13,228 bases of DNA from an uncultured Romboutsia sp. (GTDB taxonomy: Bacteria > Bacillota > Clostridia > Peptostreptococcales > Peptostreptococcaceae). The notes beneath the pieces were generated by a model, which was not told where the DNA came from, ran no database searches, and saw only the letters and a program-made list of their open reading frames with translations. Within the stretch, counting starts at the first letter, position 1, and every line of letters begins with the position of its first letter. The position numbers were made by a program, and so were the translations under genes. Location of the stretch: positions 1 through 13,228 of the forward strand of contig CALFLM010000079.1 of assembly GCA_937880075.1 (NCBI GenBank). Direction: 5' to 3'. Positions 1 to 6,932 of the stretch are shown here, in pieces.

Positions 1-46
1 ATGATACACAATTTATTTATAAGGATAGATACAAGGAGATTATTTG

Positions 47-727
47 ATGAAGATTTTAAAAAATATAGTTAACATAGTTTTAATTTTAATTATATTTATA
101 TGTATATACAATATATCTGGAAAACTTATAGAATATAACAAAGCAGATAAGTCATATGAAAAAATAAGATCAGAAAAAAAAGATGATAGCAGTTTATATG
201 AAAAATATGAAGATTATAGAGGGTGGATTAAGATAGAAAATACAAATATAAATTATCCTATTGTTCAAGGAAAAGATAACTCATTTTACTTAGACAAAGA
301 TATTAATAAGAATTACTTATCATCAGGGTCTATTTTTATGAATTATTTAAATAATGAATTTAATGATGAAAATACAGTTTTATTTGGTCACCATATGAGA
401 AATAAAACTATGTTTGCTCAATTAAAGAAATACAAAGAAGAGGAATTCTTCTACGGAAATAATGATATAGAAATAGAAGTTGAAAATGGTAAAGTTTTAA
501 AATATAAAGTTTTTTCAGCATATGTTACAGATGCTAACTATAATTATATTAAAACTAACTTTGATGATAGAGCTCAATATAAGGAATTTTTAAATAGTAT
601 AAAAAATAAGTCAATATATAAATCAGATATAGATGTAAATGAAAATGATAAAATTATAACTTTATCAACTTGTTCTTATGAATTTAATGATGCAAGAATG
701 GTTGTGCATGGAAAACTTTTAAATTAG
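47..727 (+). CDS. srtB: Class B sortase (SrtB-like transpeptidase)
   Basis: Membrane-anchored cysteine transpeptidase that cleaves a C-terminal sorting signal and attaches the surface protein to peptidoglycan. An N-terminal hydrophobic segment (about residues 6-24) serves as signal anchor, followed by a short charged stalk and the class B sortase barrel. The catalytic His lies in the Gly-His-His-Met motif (His115/116), the catalytic Cys in Thr-Leu-Ser-Thr-Cys (Cys209) and the Arg at 217. From memory these match the C. difficile SrtB triad (His116, Cys209, Arg217), and the 226-residue length is nearly the same. I chose the ATG at 47 over the TTG at 44 because AAGGAG at 33-38 then has an 8-base spacer. 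No sortase substrate or pilin gene lies in the window, so it appears to be a stand-alone housekeeping-type sortase. In C. difficile the enzyme accepts (S/P)PxTG-type signals; the same specificity here is inference. Confidence 0.95.
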   Translation: MKILKNIVNIVLILIIFICIYNISGKLIEYNKADKSYEKIRSEKKDDSSLYEKYEDYRGWIKIENTNINYPIVQGKDNSFYLDKDINKNYLSSGSIFMNYLNNEFNDENTVLFGHHMRNKTMFAQLKKYKEEEFFYGNNDIEIEVENGKVLKYKVFSAYVTDANYNYIKTNFDDRAQYKEFLNSIKNKSIYKSDIDVNENDKIITLSTCSYEFNDARMVVHGKLLN

Positions 728-788
728 CAATTTTATATAGATAACCTAATAATATTTTGGGTAATTTATGTATCAACATAGGTTATAA

Positions 789-945
789 GAGTATGAAAAA
801 TGTACAGATGCAGGGATAGCTATGTTATACTTTGGATTAATAATAGATACAACTACGTTTGATTTAAACTAGAAAGTTTTGTAATCTTAATAAAGAATAT
901 AAAATAGATGATAATTATGAAATTATTGGATATTGCAGTATATAA
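789..945 (+). pseudogene. Possible gene remnant (two stop-separated fragments)
   Basis: Two short open stretches look more like protein than their surroundings. Frame one (789-872) reads EYEKCTDAGIAMLYFGLIID and continues seven residues to a TAG. A second frame (868-945) reads KFCNLNKEYKIDDNYEIIGY and continues three residues to a TAA. Neither has a start codon with a ribosome-binding site. The Asp-Ala-Gly-Ile-Ala segment followed by an Ile-Ile-Gly-Tyr-like ending is reminiscent of the C-terminal half of small nitroreductase-family proteins, so this may be a decayed, frameshifted remnant. The resemblance is weak and made from memory; random AT-rich sequence is a real alternative. Confidence 0.25.
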
Positions 946-974
946 AGTATTAAAAAACTACAATTAAGTATATG

Positions 975-1012
975 AAGTTGATTGCTAAGTATAATAGTAG
1001 TCAACTTTTTTT
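975..1012 (+). terminator. Rho-independent terminator
   Basis: A 12-pair stem (975-986 with 996-1007, including G-T wobbles), a 9-base loop, and a T-run at 1006-1012. It would end transcripts from the sortase side and insulate the ABC transporter operon downstream. Confidence 0.8.
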
Positions 1013-1115
1013 ATTGAATTACATCAATTATGAGACATTTTATTATTTATAAAGTTAATTATATAGATTAATTGATAAAAAGTTAAGCAAAATATGAACA
1101 ATATTAAAATTATTT

Positions 1116-1144
1116 TTGAAAATAATTGTGTAACGTATTAATAT
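1116..1144 (+). promoter_or_regulatory. Candidate sigma-A promoter for the ABC operon (distal)
   Basis: TTGAAA (1116-1121), a 17-base spacer and TAATAT (1139-1144) fit the vegetative consensus. It would give a leader of about 200 bases before the ATPase gene. Such matches arise easily in AT-rich DNA, so this is a candidate only. Confidence 0.35.
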
Positions 1145-1206
1145 ATATATTTAAGTAAATTTTAAAAAAATATATATATAAACATAAATTCATAATGAAT
1201 ATTATA

Positions 1207-1235
1207 TTGTAAAATTAAGTCGAGTAGTGTATATT
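1207..1235 (+). promoter_or_regulatory. Candidate sigma-A promoter for the ABC operon (proximal)
   Basis: TTGTAA (1207-1212), a 17-base spacer and TATATT (1230-1235), with a TG just before the -10 box. The transcript would start near 1242 and include the inverted repeat at 1282-1337. Only one of this and the distal candidate need be real. Confidence 0.35.
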
Positions 1236-1281
1236 ATAGTAGTATAAGAAAATAAATGAATTATGATATACTAAAATATAA

Positions 1282-1337
1282 AATGTTTTCTGGAATAGAT
1301 TTACATATACAACATTTTATATATATCAGAAAATATT
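1282..1337. promoter_or_regulatory. Inverted repeat in the ABC operon leader
   Basis: AATGTTTTCTG (1282-1292) is complementary to CAGAAAATATT (1327-1337) over 11 pairs with one G-T wobble, around a 34-base AT-rich centre. The right arm ends 4 bases before the ribosome-binding site (GAGGTG, 1342-1347). It could be a leader hairpin or a two-half-site operator. It has no T-run, so it is not an ordinary terminator. Confidence 0.4.
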
Positions 1338-1351
1338 ACTAGAGGTGAAAT

Positions 1352-2422
1352 ATGATACAGATAGAAAAACTAAAGAAAGTTTATGATAATGGTCATGAAG
1401 CTTTAAAAAACATTAATTTAGAAATAAATGAAGGAGAATTAGTGTGTTTATTAGGGCCTAGTGGATGCGGTAAAACAACAATCCTTAATCTTTTAGCTGG
1501 ATTATTAGACCCTACAAGTGGAGAAATCAAGTTTGATGGAGAATCAGTTACAAATAAGCATCCTAAAGATAGAAATATAGGACTTGTATTCCAAAACTAT
1601 GCATTATACCCTCACATGACTGTGTTAGAAAACATTATGTTCCCTCTAACTGTTGGTAAGAATAAAATGCCAAAAAGTGAAGCAATGGAAATAGCTAAGA
1701 AATATATGAAGATAACTAGTATAGAAGAATTAGCTGATAAGAAACCAGGCAATATGTCAGGTGGACAACAACAAAGGGTTGCAATAACTAGAGCATTAGT
1801 TCAAAACCCAAAGGTTTTATTACTGGATGAACCATTAAGTAACTTAGATGCAAGATTAAGACTTAAGATAAGAGAAGAAATAAGAAGACTGGTTAAAGAA
1901 ATCGGTATAACAACTATATTTGTAACTCATGACCAAGAAGAAGCTTTATCTATAAGTGATAGAATAGTTCTTATGAACCAAGGTGTAGTACAACAATTTG
2001 ATATACCGCAAAACTTATACTTAGAACCAGCAAACTTATTTGTTGCACAGTTTATGGGTAACCCAATAATAAACATATATGAAATGGAAAAAGAAGGTAA
2101 TATATTAAAAGGAGAAAACTTCTCAATAGATTTAAGCCTATTAAATAAAGATAGATTTAAAGCTGAGTTAACTGAAGATAAGTATGTTGTAGGTATAAGA
2201 CCTGAATACTTTGTAACAAGTAAAAATCCTTTATTCAATGTAGAAATAGAAACTGTTGAGTTAATAGGTAAAGACTGTATATTAAACTTCAAAGTTAATG
2301 GAGTAAATTCAAAATCAATAGTAGATGTAAATGACAACATAAGAGAAAATGATAATGTAGGATTTGATATAGATTACAACGGAATTTATTTATTCCAAGA
2401 GAATGGAGTTAGAGTATACTAA
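1352..2422 (+). CDS. ABC transporter ATP-binding protein, UgpC/MalK type
   Basis: Cytoplasmic ATPase of a binding-protein-dependent importer of the sugar/glycerol-phosphate (CUT1) class. Visible motifs in order are Walker A GPSGCGKT (35-42), Q-loop Gln81, signature MSGGQ (135-139), Walker B VLLLDE (155-160), the SNLD D-loop (163-166) and switch His193. Residues from about 240 to 356 form the MalK-like TOBE/regulatory tail typical of this class, and the length is normal for the family. ATG follows GAGGTG with a 4-base gap. The stop codon overlaps the next permease start by one base (TAATG), indicating translational coupling. ATPases of this class sometimes serve several importers, so substrate cannot be read from this gene alone. 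Confidence 0.95.
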   Translation: MIQIEKLKKVYDNGHEALKNINLEINEGELVCLLGPSGCGKTTILNLLAGLLDPTSGEIKFDGESVTNKHPKDRNIGLVFQNYALYPHMTVLENIMFPLTVGKNKMPKSEAMEIAKKYMKITSIEELADKKPGNMSGGQQQRVAITRALVQNPKVLLLDEPLSNLDARLRLKIREEIRRLVKEIGITTIFVTHDQEEALSISDRIVLMNQGVVQQFDIPQNLYLEPANLFVAQFMGNPIINIYEMEKEGNILKGENFSIDLSLLNKDRFKAELTEDKYVVGIRPEYFVTSKNPLFNVEIETVELIGKDCILNFKVNGVNSKSIVDVNDNIRENDNVGFDIDYNGIYLFQENGVRVY

Positions 2423-3303
2423 TGAGAAAGTTAAAATATAGAGCGGAAAATTCACCACAAGCATGGTTATTCCTTTTACCAGCTTTAATAATAATAGGAG
2501 TATTTAATGTTTTACCTTTAATAAAAACATTTATAATGTCTATGCAAAAGGGGACATTAAATAATTTACAATTTAATGGATTTAAAAATTTCAACGTTGT
2601 ATTACAAGACCCAAAATTCCATGATGCAATAGGGAATACAGCATTATTCTCATTTGTTGTTGTTCCAGTAGGTCTTATAATATCAATGTTTATAGCAATA
2701 ACTATATTTGAAAAAATTAAGCACAAAGGTATTTGTGAAACTATATTCTTTATACCATATTTAACAAGTGTGATAGCAGTAGGTATAGTATTTAGATTTT
2801 TATTTAACGGCGACTACGGTTTTATAAACTATTTATTAAGTTTTATAAATGTTGGTCCAATAAACTTCTTAGATGACCCAAATATGAGTATGACGACTTT
2901 AATTATATTTGGAATTTGGTCAGGTCTTGCATTTAATATAATAATATTACTTTCAGGATTAAGAACTATTGATGAAAATTATTACAAAGTTGCTGATATG
3001 TTTGGTGCAACTAAAATGGAGCAATTTTTCAAAATAACTTTACCACAGTTAATACCAACAATAACGTTCTTATTAATGATGAACTTTATAAATGCATTTA
3101 AAGTATATGCACAAGTATTCTCATTATTCAATGGAAAAGCTGGAATTGCTAATAGTGCAACTACTGGAGTATTCTATATATTCAATAAATTCTATGTTGA
3201 GTACCGTTATGGTCAAGGTATGGCAGCTGCAGTTATTTTATTTGCATTGATTTTAGCATTTACATTAATACAGAACTATGTTCTAAAAAGAATATCTAAG
3301 TAG
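2422..3303 (+). CDS. ABC transporter permease, UgpA/MalF-type
   Basis: Integral membrane subunit forming half of the translocation pore. About six hydrophobic segments are visible (roughly residues 14-36, 72-96, 107-127, 158-179, 210-230 and 266-286). The cytoplasmic EAA loop, which docks on the ATPase, is at about 188-208 (KVADMFGATKMEQFFKITLP), with the Gly at the conserved position. The 293-residue length is normal for UgpA-like permeases. The start overlaps the ATPase stop by one base, and only 8 bases separate its stop from the next permease, so the three are certainly co-expressed. The first hydrophobic segment near the N-terminus, after a basic start, fits the UgpA/MalF side of the heterodimer. 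Confidence 0.93.
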   Translation: MRKLKYRAENSPQAWLFLLPALIIIGVFNVLPLIKTFIMSMQKGTLNNLQFNGFKNFNVVLQDPKFHDAIGNTALFSFVVVPVGLIISMFIAITIFEKIKHKGICETIFFIPYLTSVIAVGIVFRFLFNGDYGFINYLLSFINVGPINFLDDPNMSMTTLIIFGIWSGLAFNIIILLSGLRTIDENYYKVADMFGATKMEQFFKITLPQLIPTITFLLMMNFINAFKVYAQVFSLFNGKAGIANSATTGVFYIFNKFYVEYRYGQGMAAAVILFALILAFTLIQNYVLKRISK

Positions 3304-3311
3304 GTGAAAAA

Positions 3312-4130
3312 ATGAAAAAAGTTAATTTATTTTTATCAAAAACATTTATAGCTATAATGGCATTAATTACACTGTTTCCTTTTGTATATATGATTTTAGC
3401 AAGTTTAATGACATTCCAAGAGGCAACAAGTATACCGCCAACACTTATACCTAAGGTTTTACAATGGCAAAACTTTAAGTCAGCGATGGAACAAGCACCT
3501 TTTGTTAGATATTTCTTTAATACAGTATTAGTAGCAGGTTTATCAACAATAGGAACTTTAATAACTTCTATTTTAGCAGCTTTTGCATTAGTTAAATTGG
3601 AGTTTAAATATAAAAATGTTTTAGTAATGTCAATGGCAGCATTATTAATGGTACCATATGAGGTTACTGTATTTACAAATTATCAAACTATAGCTAATCT
3701 TGGACTATTAAACACATATACAGCTTTAATACTTCCATCATTAGCAAGTATATTCTATATATTCTACTTAAAGAATTACTTAACAAGTATACCTTTATCT
3801 TACTACAAAGCTGCGAAAGTAGATGGATGTGGAGATTTAGAGTTTATAAGAAGAATATTAATACCATTAGCTAAACCTTCATTATTTACAATGGGGATAT
3901 TAACTTTCATAAATGGATGGAACTCATTCTTATGGCCAATACTTGTGACAAATAGTAAGGAAATGAGATTATTAAGTAATGGTCTTAGTGCATTCGCAAC
4001 GGAAAGTGGTACAAATGTGCATTTACAAATGGCTGCTTCAACAATAGCAATTGTGCCAATATTAATTTTATATTTAATATTTAGAAAACAAATTATAAGA
4101 GGAGTTGTAAAAAGTGGTATTAAAGGATAA
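3312..4130 (+). CDS. ABC transporter permease, UgpE/MalG-type
   Basis: Second pore subunit of the same importer. It has an N-terminal hydrophobic segment (about 10-32), further membrane spans through about residue 255, and an EAA loop at about 160-187 containing YYKAAKVDGCGDLEFIRRI, including the hallmark Asp-Gly. The 272-residue length and the ending in basic/Gly residues (IIRGVVKSGIKG) are typical of the carbohydrate-importer MalG/UgpE family. The ribosome-binding site is AGGTGA just upstream of the ATG. Its last 17 bases overlap the start of the following hydrolase gene in another frame, tying the hydrolase to the transporter. Confidence 0.93.
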   Translation: MKKVNLFLSKTFIAIMALITLFPFVYMILASLMTFQEATSIPPTLIPKVLQWQNFKSAMEQAPFVRYFFNTVLVAGLSTIGTLITSILAAFALVKLEFKYKNVLVMSMAALLMVPYEVTVFTNYQTIANLGLLNTYTALILPSLASIFYIFYLKNYLTSIPLSYYKAAKVDGCGDLEFIRRILIPLAKPSLFTMGILTFINGWNSFLWPILVTNSKEMRLLSNGLSAFATESGTNVHLQMAASTIAIVPILILYLIFRKQIIRGVVKSGIKG

Positions 4131-5409
4131 AAAAACAAAAATCACGTTCCATAATGGTATTTTAACTATTGGTGGAACTATTATAGAAATAGCTTATGAG
4201 GATAGTCATATATTCTTCGATTTTGGTAGTGAGTATGATCCAGCATCTCCTAAGCAACCAAAAAACTTACAAGATTTATTAGATATGAATCTTGTTCCAT
4301 ATTTAGATAATATGTTTGATCCAAGTATAGAGCTAAAGGGATATGAATCTAAAGAAGATAAATTTAAAAATACAGCTGTATTTTTATCACATGTTCATTT
4401 AGATCATTCAAAAATAATTAACTATTTAAATCCATCAGTGCCTTTATATATGTTAGAGGGAACAAAGTCATTACTTAATACATTAAATATAAATAACGAC
4501 TTTTTATTCCCACTTCATAACCAAGGGAAATCTAATGTAAGAGAGATAAATGGGGTTAAAGAAAATGAAGTAGTTCAAGTTGGAAAAATAAAAGTTAAAG
4601 TAATGCCAGTTGACCATGATGCATATGGTGCAAGTGGATTATTAATAGAAACTCCAGATTTAGTTATATCATATACAGGTGATATAAGACTTCATGGATA
4701 TAGAAAAGATGCAACTTTAAACTTCTGTAAAGAAAGTGAAAACTGTGATGTTTTATTAATAGAAGGTGTTACAGTTTCTTTCCAAGAGTTAAACGAAGAT
4801 GCACGTGTGCCAGAAGATGAAAATGAACCAAATTTAATAGGAAAGATAAATAATATTGTAAAAGAAAATCCAAATAAACAAATAACTTTTAATTACTATA
4901 TATCTAACATAGAGAGAATATTAAACATAATAAAATCTAATCCAAGAACTGTAGTTTTAGATGCATATTATTCTTATGTATTAAAACATGCAACAGGATA
5001 TCAATCTTATTATTATCAATTAGATGATAAGGATTATGGATTAGATAAGAACTATGAAGTAGAGTTTGAAAAACTTCTACAAGATGAAGGTAGCTATTTC
5101 TGGCAACTAGATACACTTGCCATTGAACATTTTGATAGATTAAAAGAAAATGGAATTTATATTCATTCAAATGCAACACCACTTGGAGATTTTGATCCAA
5201 AATATGCACCATTTGTAAAGAGATTCGAAGATCATAATATCGAATTTAAATTAGCAGGATGCAGTGGACATGCTTATCCATTTGATTTGATTGAAATAAT
5301 AGACTTAATTAAACCTAAGTTATTAGTTCCTATTCATTCTTATCATCCAGAAAGACTTTATAATAAGTCAGGTGAGGTGCTATTACCAGAAAAGAAACAA
5401 ACAATATAA
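4114..5409 (+). CDS. Metallo-beta-lactamase-fold hydrolase with beta-CASP-like motifs
   Basis: Soluble 431-residue metallohydrolase with no signal peptide, so cytosolic. The zinc-binding motif HVHLDH is at 93-98, a further His at 168 (VDHDAYGASG), the bridging Asp at 190 (YTGD) and a late His at 408 (PIHSYHPE). The Ser-Gly-His-Ala motif (384-387) and the Lys-Pro-Lys-Leu-Leu-Val-Pro-Ile-His stretch resemble the beta-CASP/RNase J branch of the superfamily, whose members cleave phosphodiester bonds. It starts at a GTG inside the preceding permease gene, 9 bases after AAGAGGAG (4097-4104), and is followed closely by the binding-protein gene. Its place inside an importer operon suggests action on the imported substrate, for example a phosphodiester. 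That is inference; an RNA-processing role or another hydrolase activity is possible. Confidence 0.85.
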   Translation: MVLKDKKTKITFHNGILTIGGTIIEIAYEDSHIFFDFGSEYDPASPKQPKNLQDLLDMNLVPYLDNMFDPSIELKGYESKEDKFKNTAVFLSHVHLDHSKIINYLNPSVPLYMLEGTKSLLNTLNINNDFLFPLHNQGKSNVREINGVKENEVVQVGKIKVKVMPVDHDAYGASGLLIETPDLVISYTGDIRLHGYRKDATLNFCKESENCDVLLIEGVTVSFQELNEDARVPEDENEPNLIGKINNIVKENPNKQITFNYYISNIERILNIIKSNPRTVVLDAYYSYVLKHATGYQSYYYQLDDKDYGLDKNYEVEFEKLLQDEGSYFWQLDTLAIEHFDRLKENGIYIHSNATPLGDFDPKYAPFVKRFEDHNIEFKLAGCSGHAYPFDLIEIIDLIKPKLLVPIHSYHPERLYNKSGEVLLPEKKQTI

Positions 5410-5426
5410 ATTTGGAGGAGTTAGAC

Positions 5427-6695
5427 ATGAAATTTAAAAAGCTTACATCATTAGCATTATCTGCAGCTTTAATGACTGGATTAATGACTGGATGTGGAAG
5501 TACAAAGAGTGCTTCAACTGATGAAATTGTAACAGAAATAACTGAGCCAGTAGAAATAACATTCTGGCATGCTATGAATGGAGAATTAGAAAAAACTTTA
5601 CAAAAATTAACTGATAAGTTTATGGAGTCTAATAAAAACATAACTGTAACGTTACAAAATCAATCAAGTTATCCAGAATTACAACAAAAAATAACTGCTA
5701 CTACAGCAAGTCCAAAAGATTTACCAACTTTAACTCAAGCATATCCGCACTGGATGATAAATGCAATGCAAGATGAGTTATTAGTTGACTTAAAGCCTTA
5801 CATAGATAATGAAACTATAGGTGATAAAAACTATAATAATATATTAGAAGGATTTAGAACCGCTTCTGAAGTAGATGGAAAAATATACGGAATGCCTTTT
5901 AATAAATCTACAGAAGTTATATGGTATAACAAAACATTATTTGATGAACTTGGATTAAAAGTTCCTACAACTTTTGAAGAATTTGCTCAAACTGCAAAAA
6001 CTATAACTGAGAAAAAAGGTATAGTTGGAGCTGGATTTGACTCTTTAAATAACTTCTACACTACTTACTTAAAAAATAAAGGTGTAGATTTCAATAGTGA
6101 AACAGATGTAACTGGTAAAGAGTCAGTTGAAGCTGCTAACTACTACTTAGATGGTATAAAAGATGGTTATTTTAGAATAGCAGGTACAGATACGTATTTA
6201 TCAGGACCATTCGCTTCTGAAACTCTTGGTATGTATGTTGGATCAAATGCTGGTGAGTCATTTGTTAAGCAAGGTGTTAATGGTAAGTTTGAAGTAGGTG
6301 TTGCTCCATATCCTGCTGAGTCAGTTGCGCAACAAGGTACTGATTTATATGTGTTCTCAAATGCAACAGCTGAACAAAGAACTGCTGCTTTTGAATACTT
6401 AAAGTTCTTAACTTCAACAGAAAACCAAATAACTTGGGGTGTTGAAACTGGATATATACCAGCAACAGAAGCTGCTATATCATCTGATGAATACAAAAAC
6501 TCAGGAAGTTTAGTAGCATCTATATTAAAAGAAATAACAAGTAAAAACTTATTCATAAATGATGTAGCTCAAGGTGTTGATAGTGCTTACAATGAATCAA
6601 GAGTTGTAATGGAAGATATATTATCAGATAAAAAGTCAGATGTAAAATCTAAATTAGAATCATATAAAAATACTTTAATGGGAATATACGAATAA
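5427..6695 (+). CDS. Extracellular solute-binding lipoprotein, UgpB-like
   Basis: Substrate-binding component of the importer, anchored outside the membrane. The N-terminus is a lipoprotein signal peptide: basic MKFKK, a hydrophobic stretch, then Leu-Met-Thr-Gly-Cys with the lipidated Cys at 23, followed by a Ser/Thr-rich linker. The mature part opens with a strand plus Phe-Trp-His-Ala-Met-Asn-Gly-Glu-Leu (about 45-53), closely like the UgpB glycerol-3-phosphate-binding family. The remainder is the usual two-lobe family 1 binding fold. I chose the ATG at 5427 because GGAGGAG at 5414-5420 precedes it ideally; an in-frame TTG at 5412 overlaps that site and is unlikely. Last gene of the operon, followed directly by a strong terminator. 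Glycerol phosphate, glycerophosphodiesters or a sugar are all possible ligands. Confidence 0.92.
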   Translation: MKFKKLTSLALSAALMTGLMTGCGSTKSASTDEIVTEITEPVEITFWHAMNGELEKTLQKLTDKFMESNKNITVTLQNQSSYPELQQKITATTASPKDLPTLTQAYPHWMINAMQDELLVDLKPYIDNETIGDKNYNNILEGFRTASEVDGKIYGMPFNKSTEVIWYNKTLFDELGLKVPTTFEEFAQTAKTITEKKGIVGAGFDSLNNFYTTYLKNKGVDFNSETDVTGKESVEAANYYLDGIKDGYFRIAGTDTYLSGPFASETLGMYVGSNAGESFVKQGVNGKFEVGVAPYPAESVAQQGTDLYVFSNATAEQRTAAFEYLKFLTSTENQITWGVETGYIPATEAAISSDEYKNSGSLVASILKEITSKNLFINDVAQGVDSAYNESRVVMEDILSDKKSDVKSKLESYKNTLMGIYE

Positions 6696-6705
6696 TATTT
6701 TAAAC

Positions 6706-6739
6706 AGAGGATGTCTTAAACTTATTTAAGACATCTTCT
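6706..6739 (+). terminator. Rho-independent terminator of the ABC operon
   Basis: Perfect 11-base arms GATGTCTTAAA (6710-6720) and TTTAAGACATC (6725-6735) around a 4-base loop. The stem extends to about 15 pairs at 6706-6739 and is followed by a T-rich tract. It starts 11 bases after the binding-protein stop. Confidence 0.92.
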
Positions 6740-6755
6740 TTATTTATATGTAAAT

Positions 6756-6890
6756 ACGCTCGATGCTAATATATAAGCATCCCTCCAAGCTAAAAAATTA
6801 TCGCCAACGATACATCCTCGATACCACTTCGGATGTATCCGTTGCTTAAATGTCGGTTCAGCTTATATATTATCATCTTCGCTAGAGTAA
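6756..6890. repeat. Nested palindromic element (MITE/REP-like or structured RNA)
   Basis: A 135-base insert of about 39% G+C (53 of 135 by hand count), clearly above its AT-rich flanks. Outer arms GATGCTAATATATAAGC (6762-6778) and 6861-6877 are inverted repeats matching at 16 of 17 positions. A central hairpin pairs 6805-6817 with 6831-6844 (13 pairs, one bulged C) around a 13-base loop. The left outer arm can alternatively fold on itself, GATGCT (6762-6767) with AGCATC (6776-6781). There is no ORF in it. It could be a small non-autonomous mobile repeat or a structured RNA in the leader of the downstream nucleotidase gene. I do not recognise it as a named family. Confidence 0.55.
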
Positions 6891-6922
6891 TTTAGATATA
6901 AAAATTTTGATTTTAGATATAA
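6891..6922. repeat. 11-base direct repeat ahead of the nucleotidase gene
   Basis: TTTAGATATAA occurs at 6891-6901 and again at 6912-6922, start to start 21 bases (two helical turns). The second copy runs into the ribosome-binding site AAGGAG (6921-6926). It could be a tandem regulator site or a chance AT-rich repeat. Confidence 0.3.
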
Positions 6923-6932
6923 GGAGAAAATT

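Larger units (their letters stand above)
728..1351. other. Gene-poor intergenic region with fragments, terminator and operon leader
   Basis: This 624-base stretch contains no intact gene. Its first part holds an 8-base inverted repeat (741-748 with 779-786) and two short coding-like fragments separated by stops (789-945). A clear terminator follows at 975-1012. The remainder is very AT-rich and carries two candidate sigma-A promoters and an 11-base inverted repeat just ahead of the ABC transporter operon. I see no tRNA, riboswitch consensus or complete small ORF with a good ribosome-binding site. Confidence 0.7.

Noticed and set aside
741..786. 8-base inverted repeat as a sortase terminator
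   Set aside because: The loop is about 30 bases and no T-run follows; the real terminator is at 975-1012.
1927..2340. Minus-strand reading frame of 137 residues opposite the ABC ATPase gene
   Set aside because: It lies wholly within a gene with all expected motifs, has no ribosome-binding site and shows no family motif; it is a shadow frame of AT-rich coding DNA.
2409..2726. Minus-strand frame across the ATPase/permease junction
   Set aside because: It overlaps two clearly coupled + strand genes and its translation has no domain character.
5412..5426. TTG start for the binding protein at 5412
   Set aside because: The TTG overlaps the GGAGGAG ribosome-binding site and would put acidic residues ahead of the basic lipoprotein signal; ATG at 5427 is better.
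6167..6556. Minus-strand frame of 129 residues opposite the binding-protein gene
   Set aside because: Antisense to a well-supported lipoprotein gene, with no recognisable motif and no upstream ribosome-binding site.
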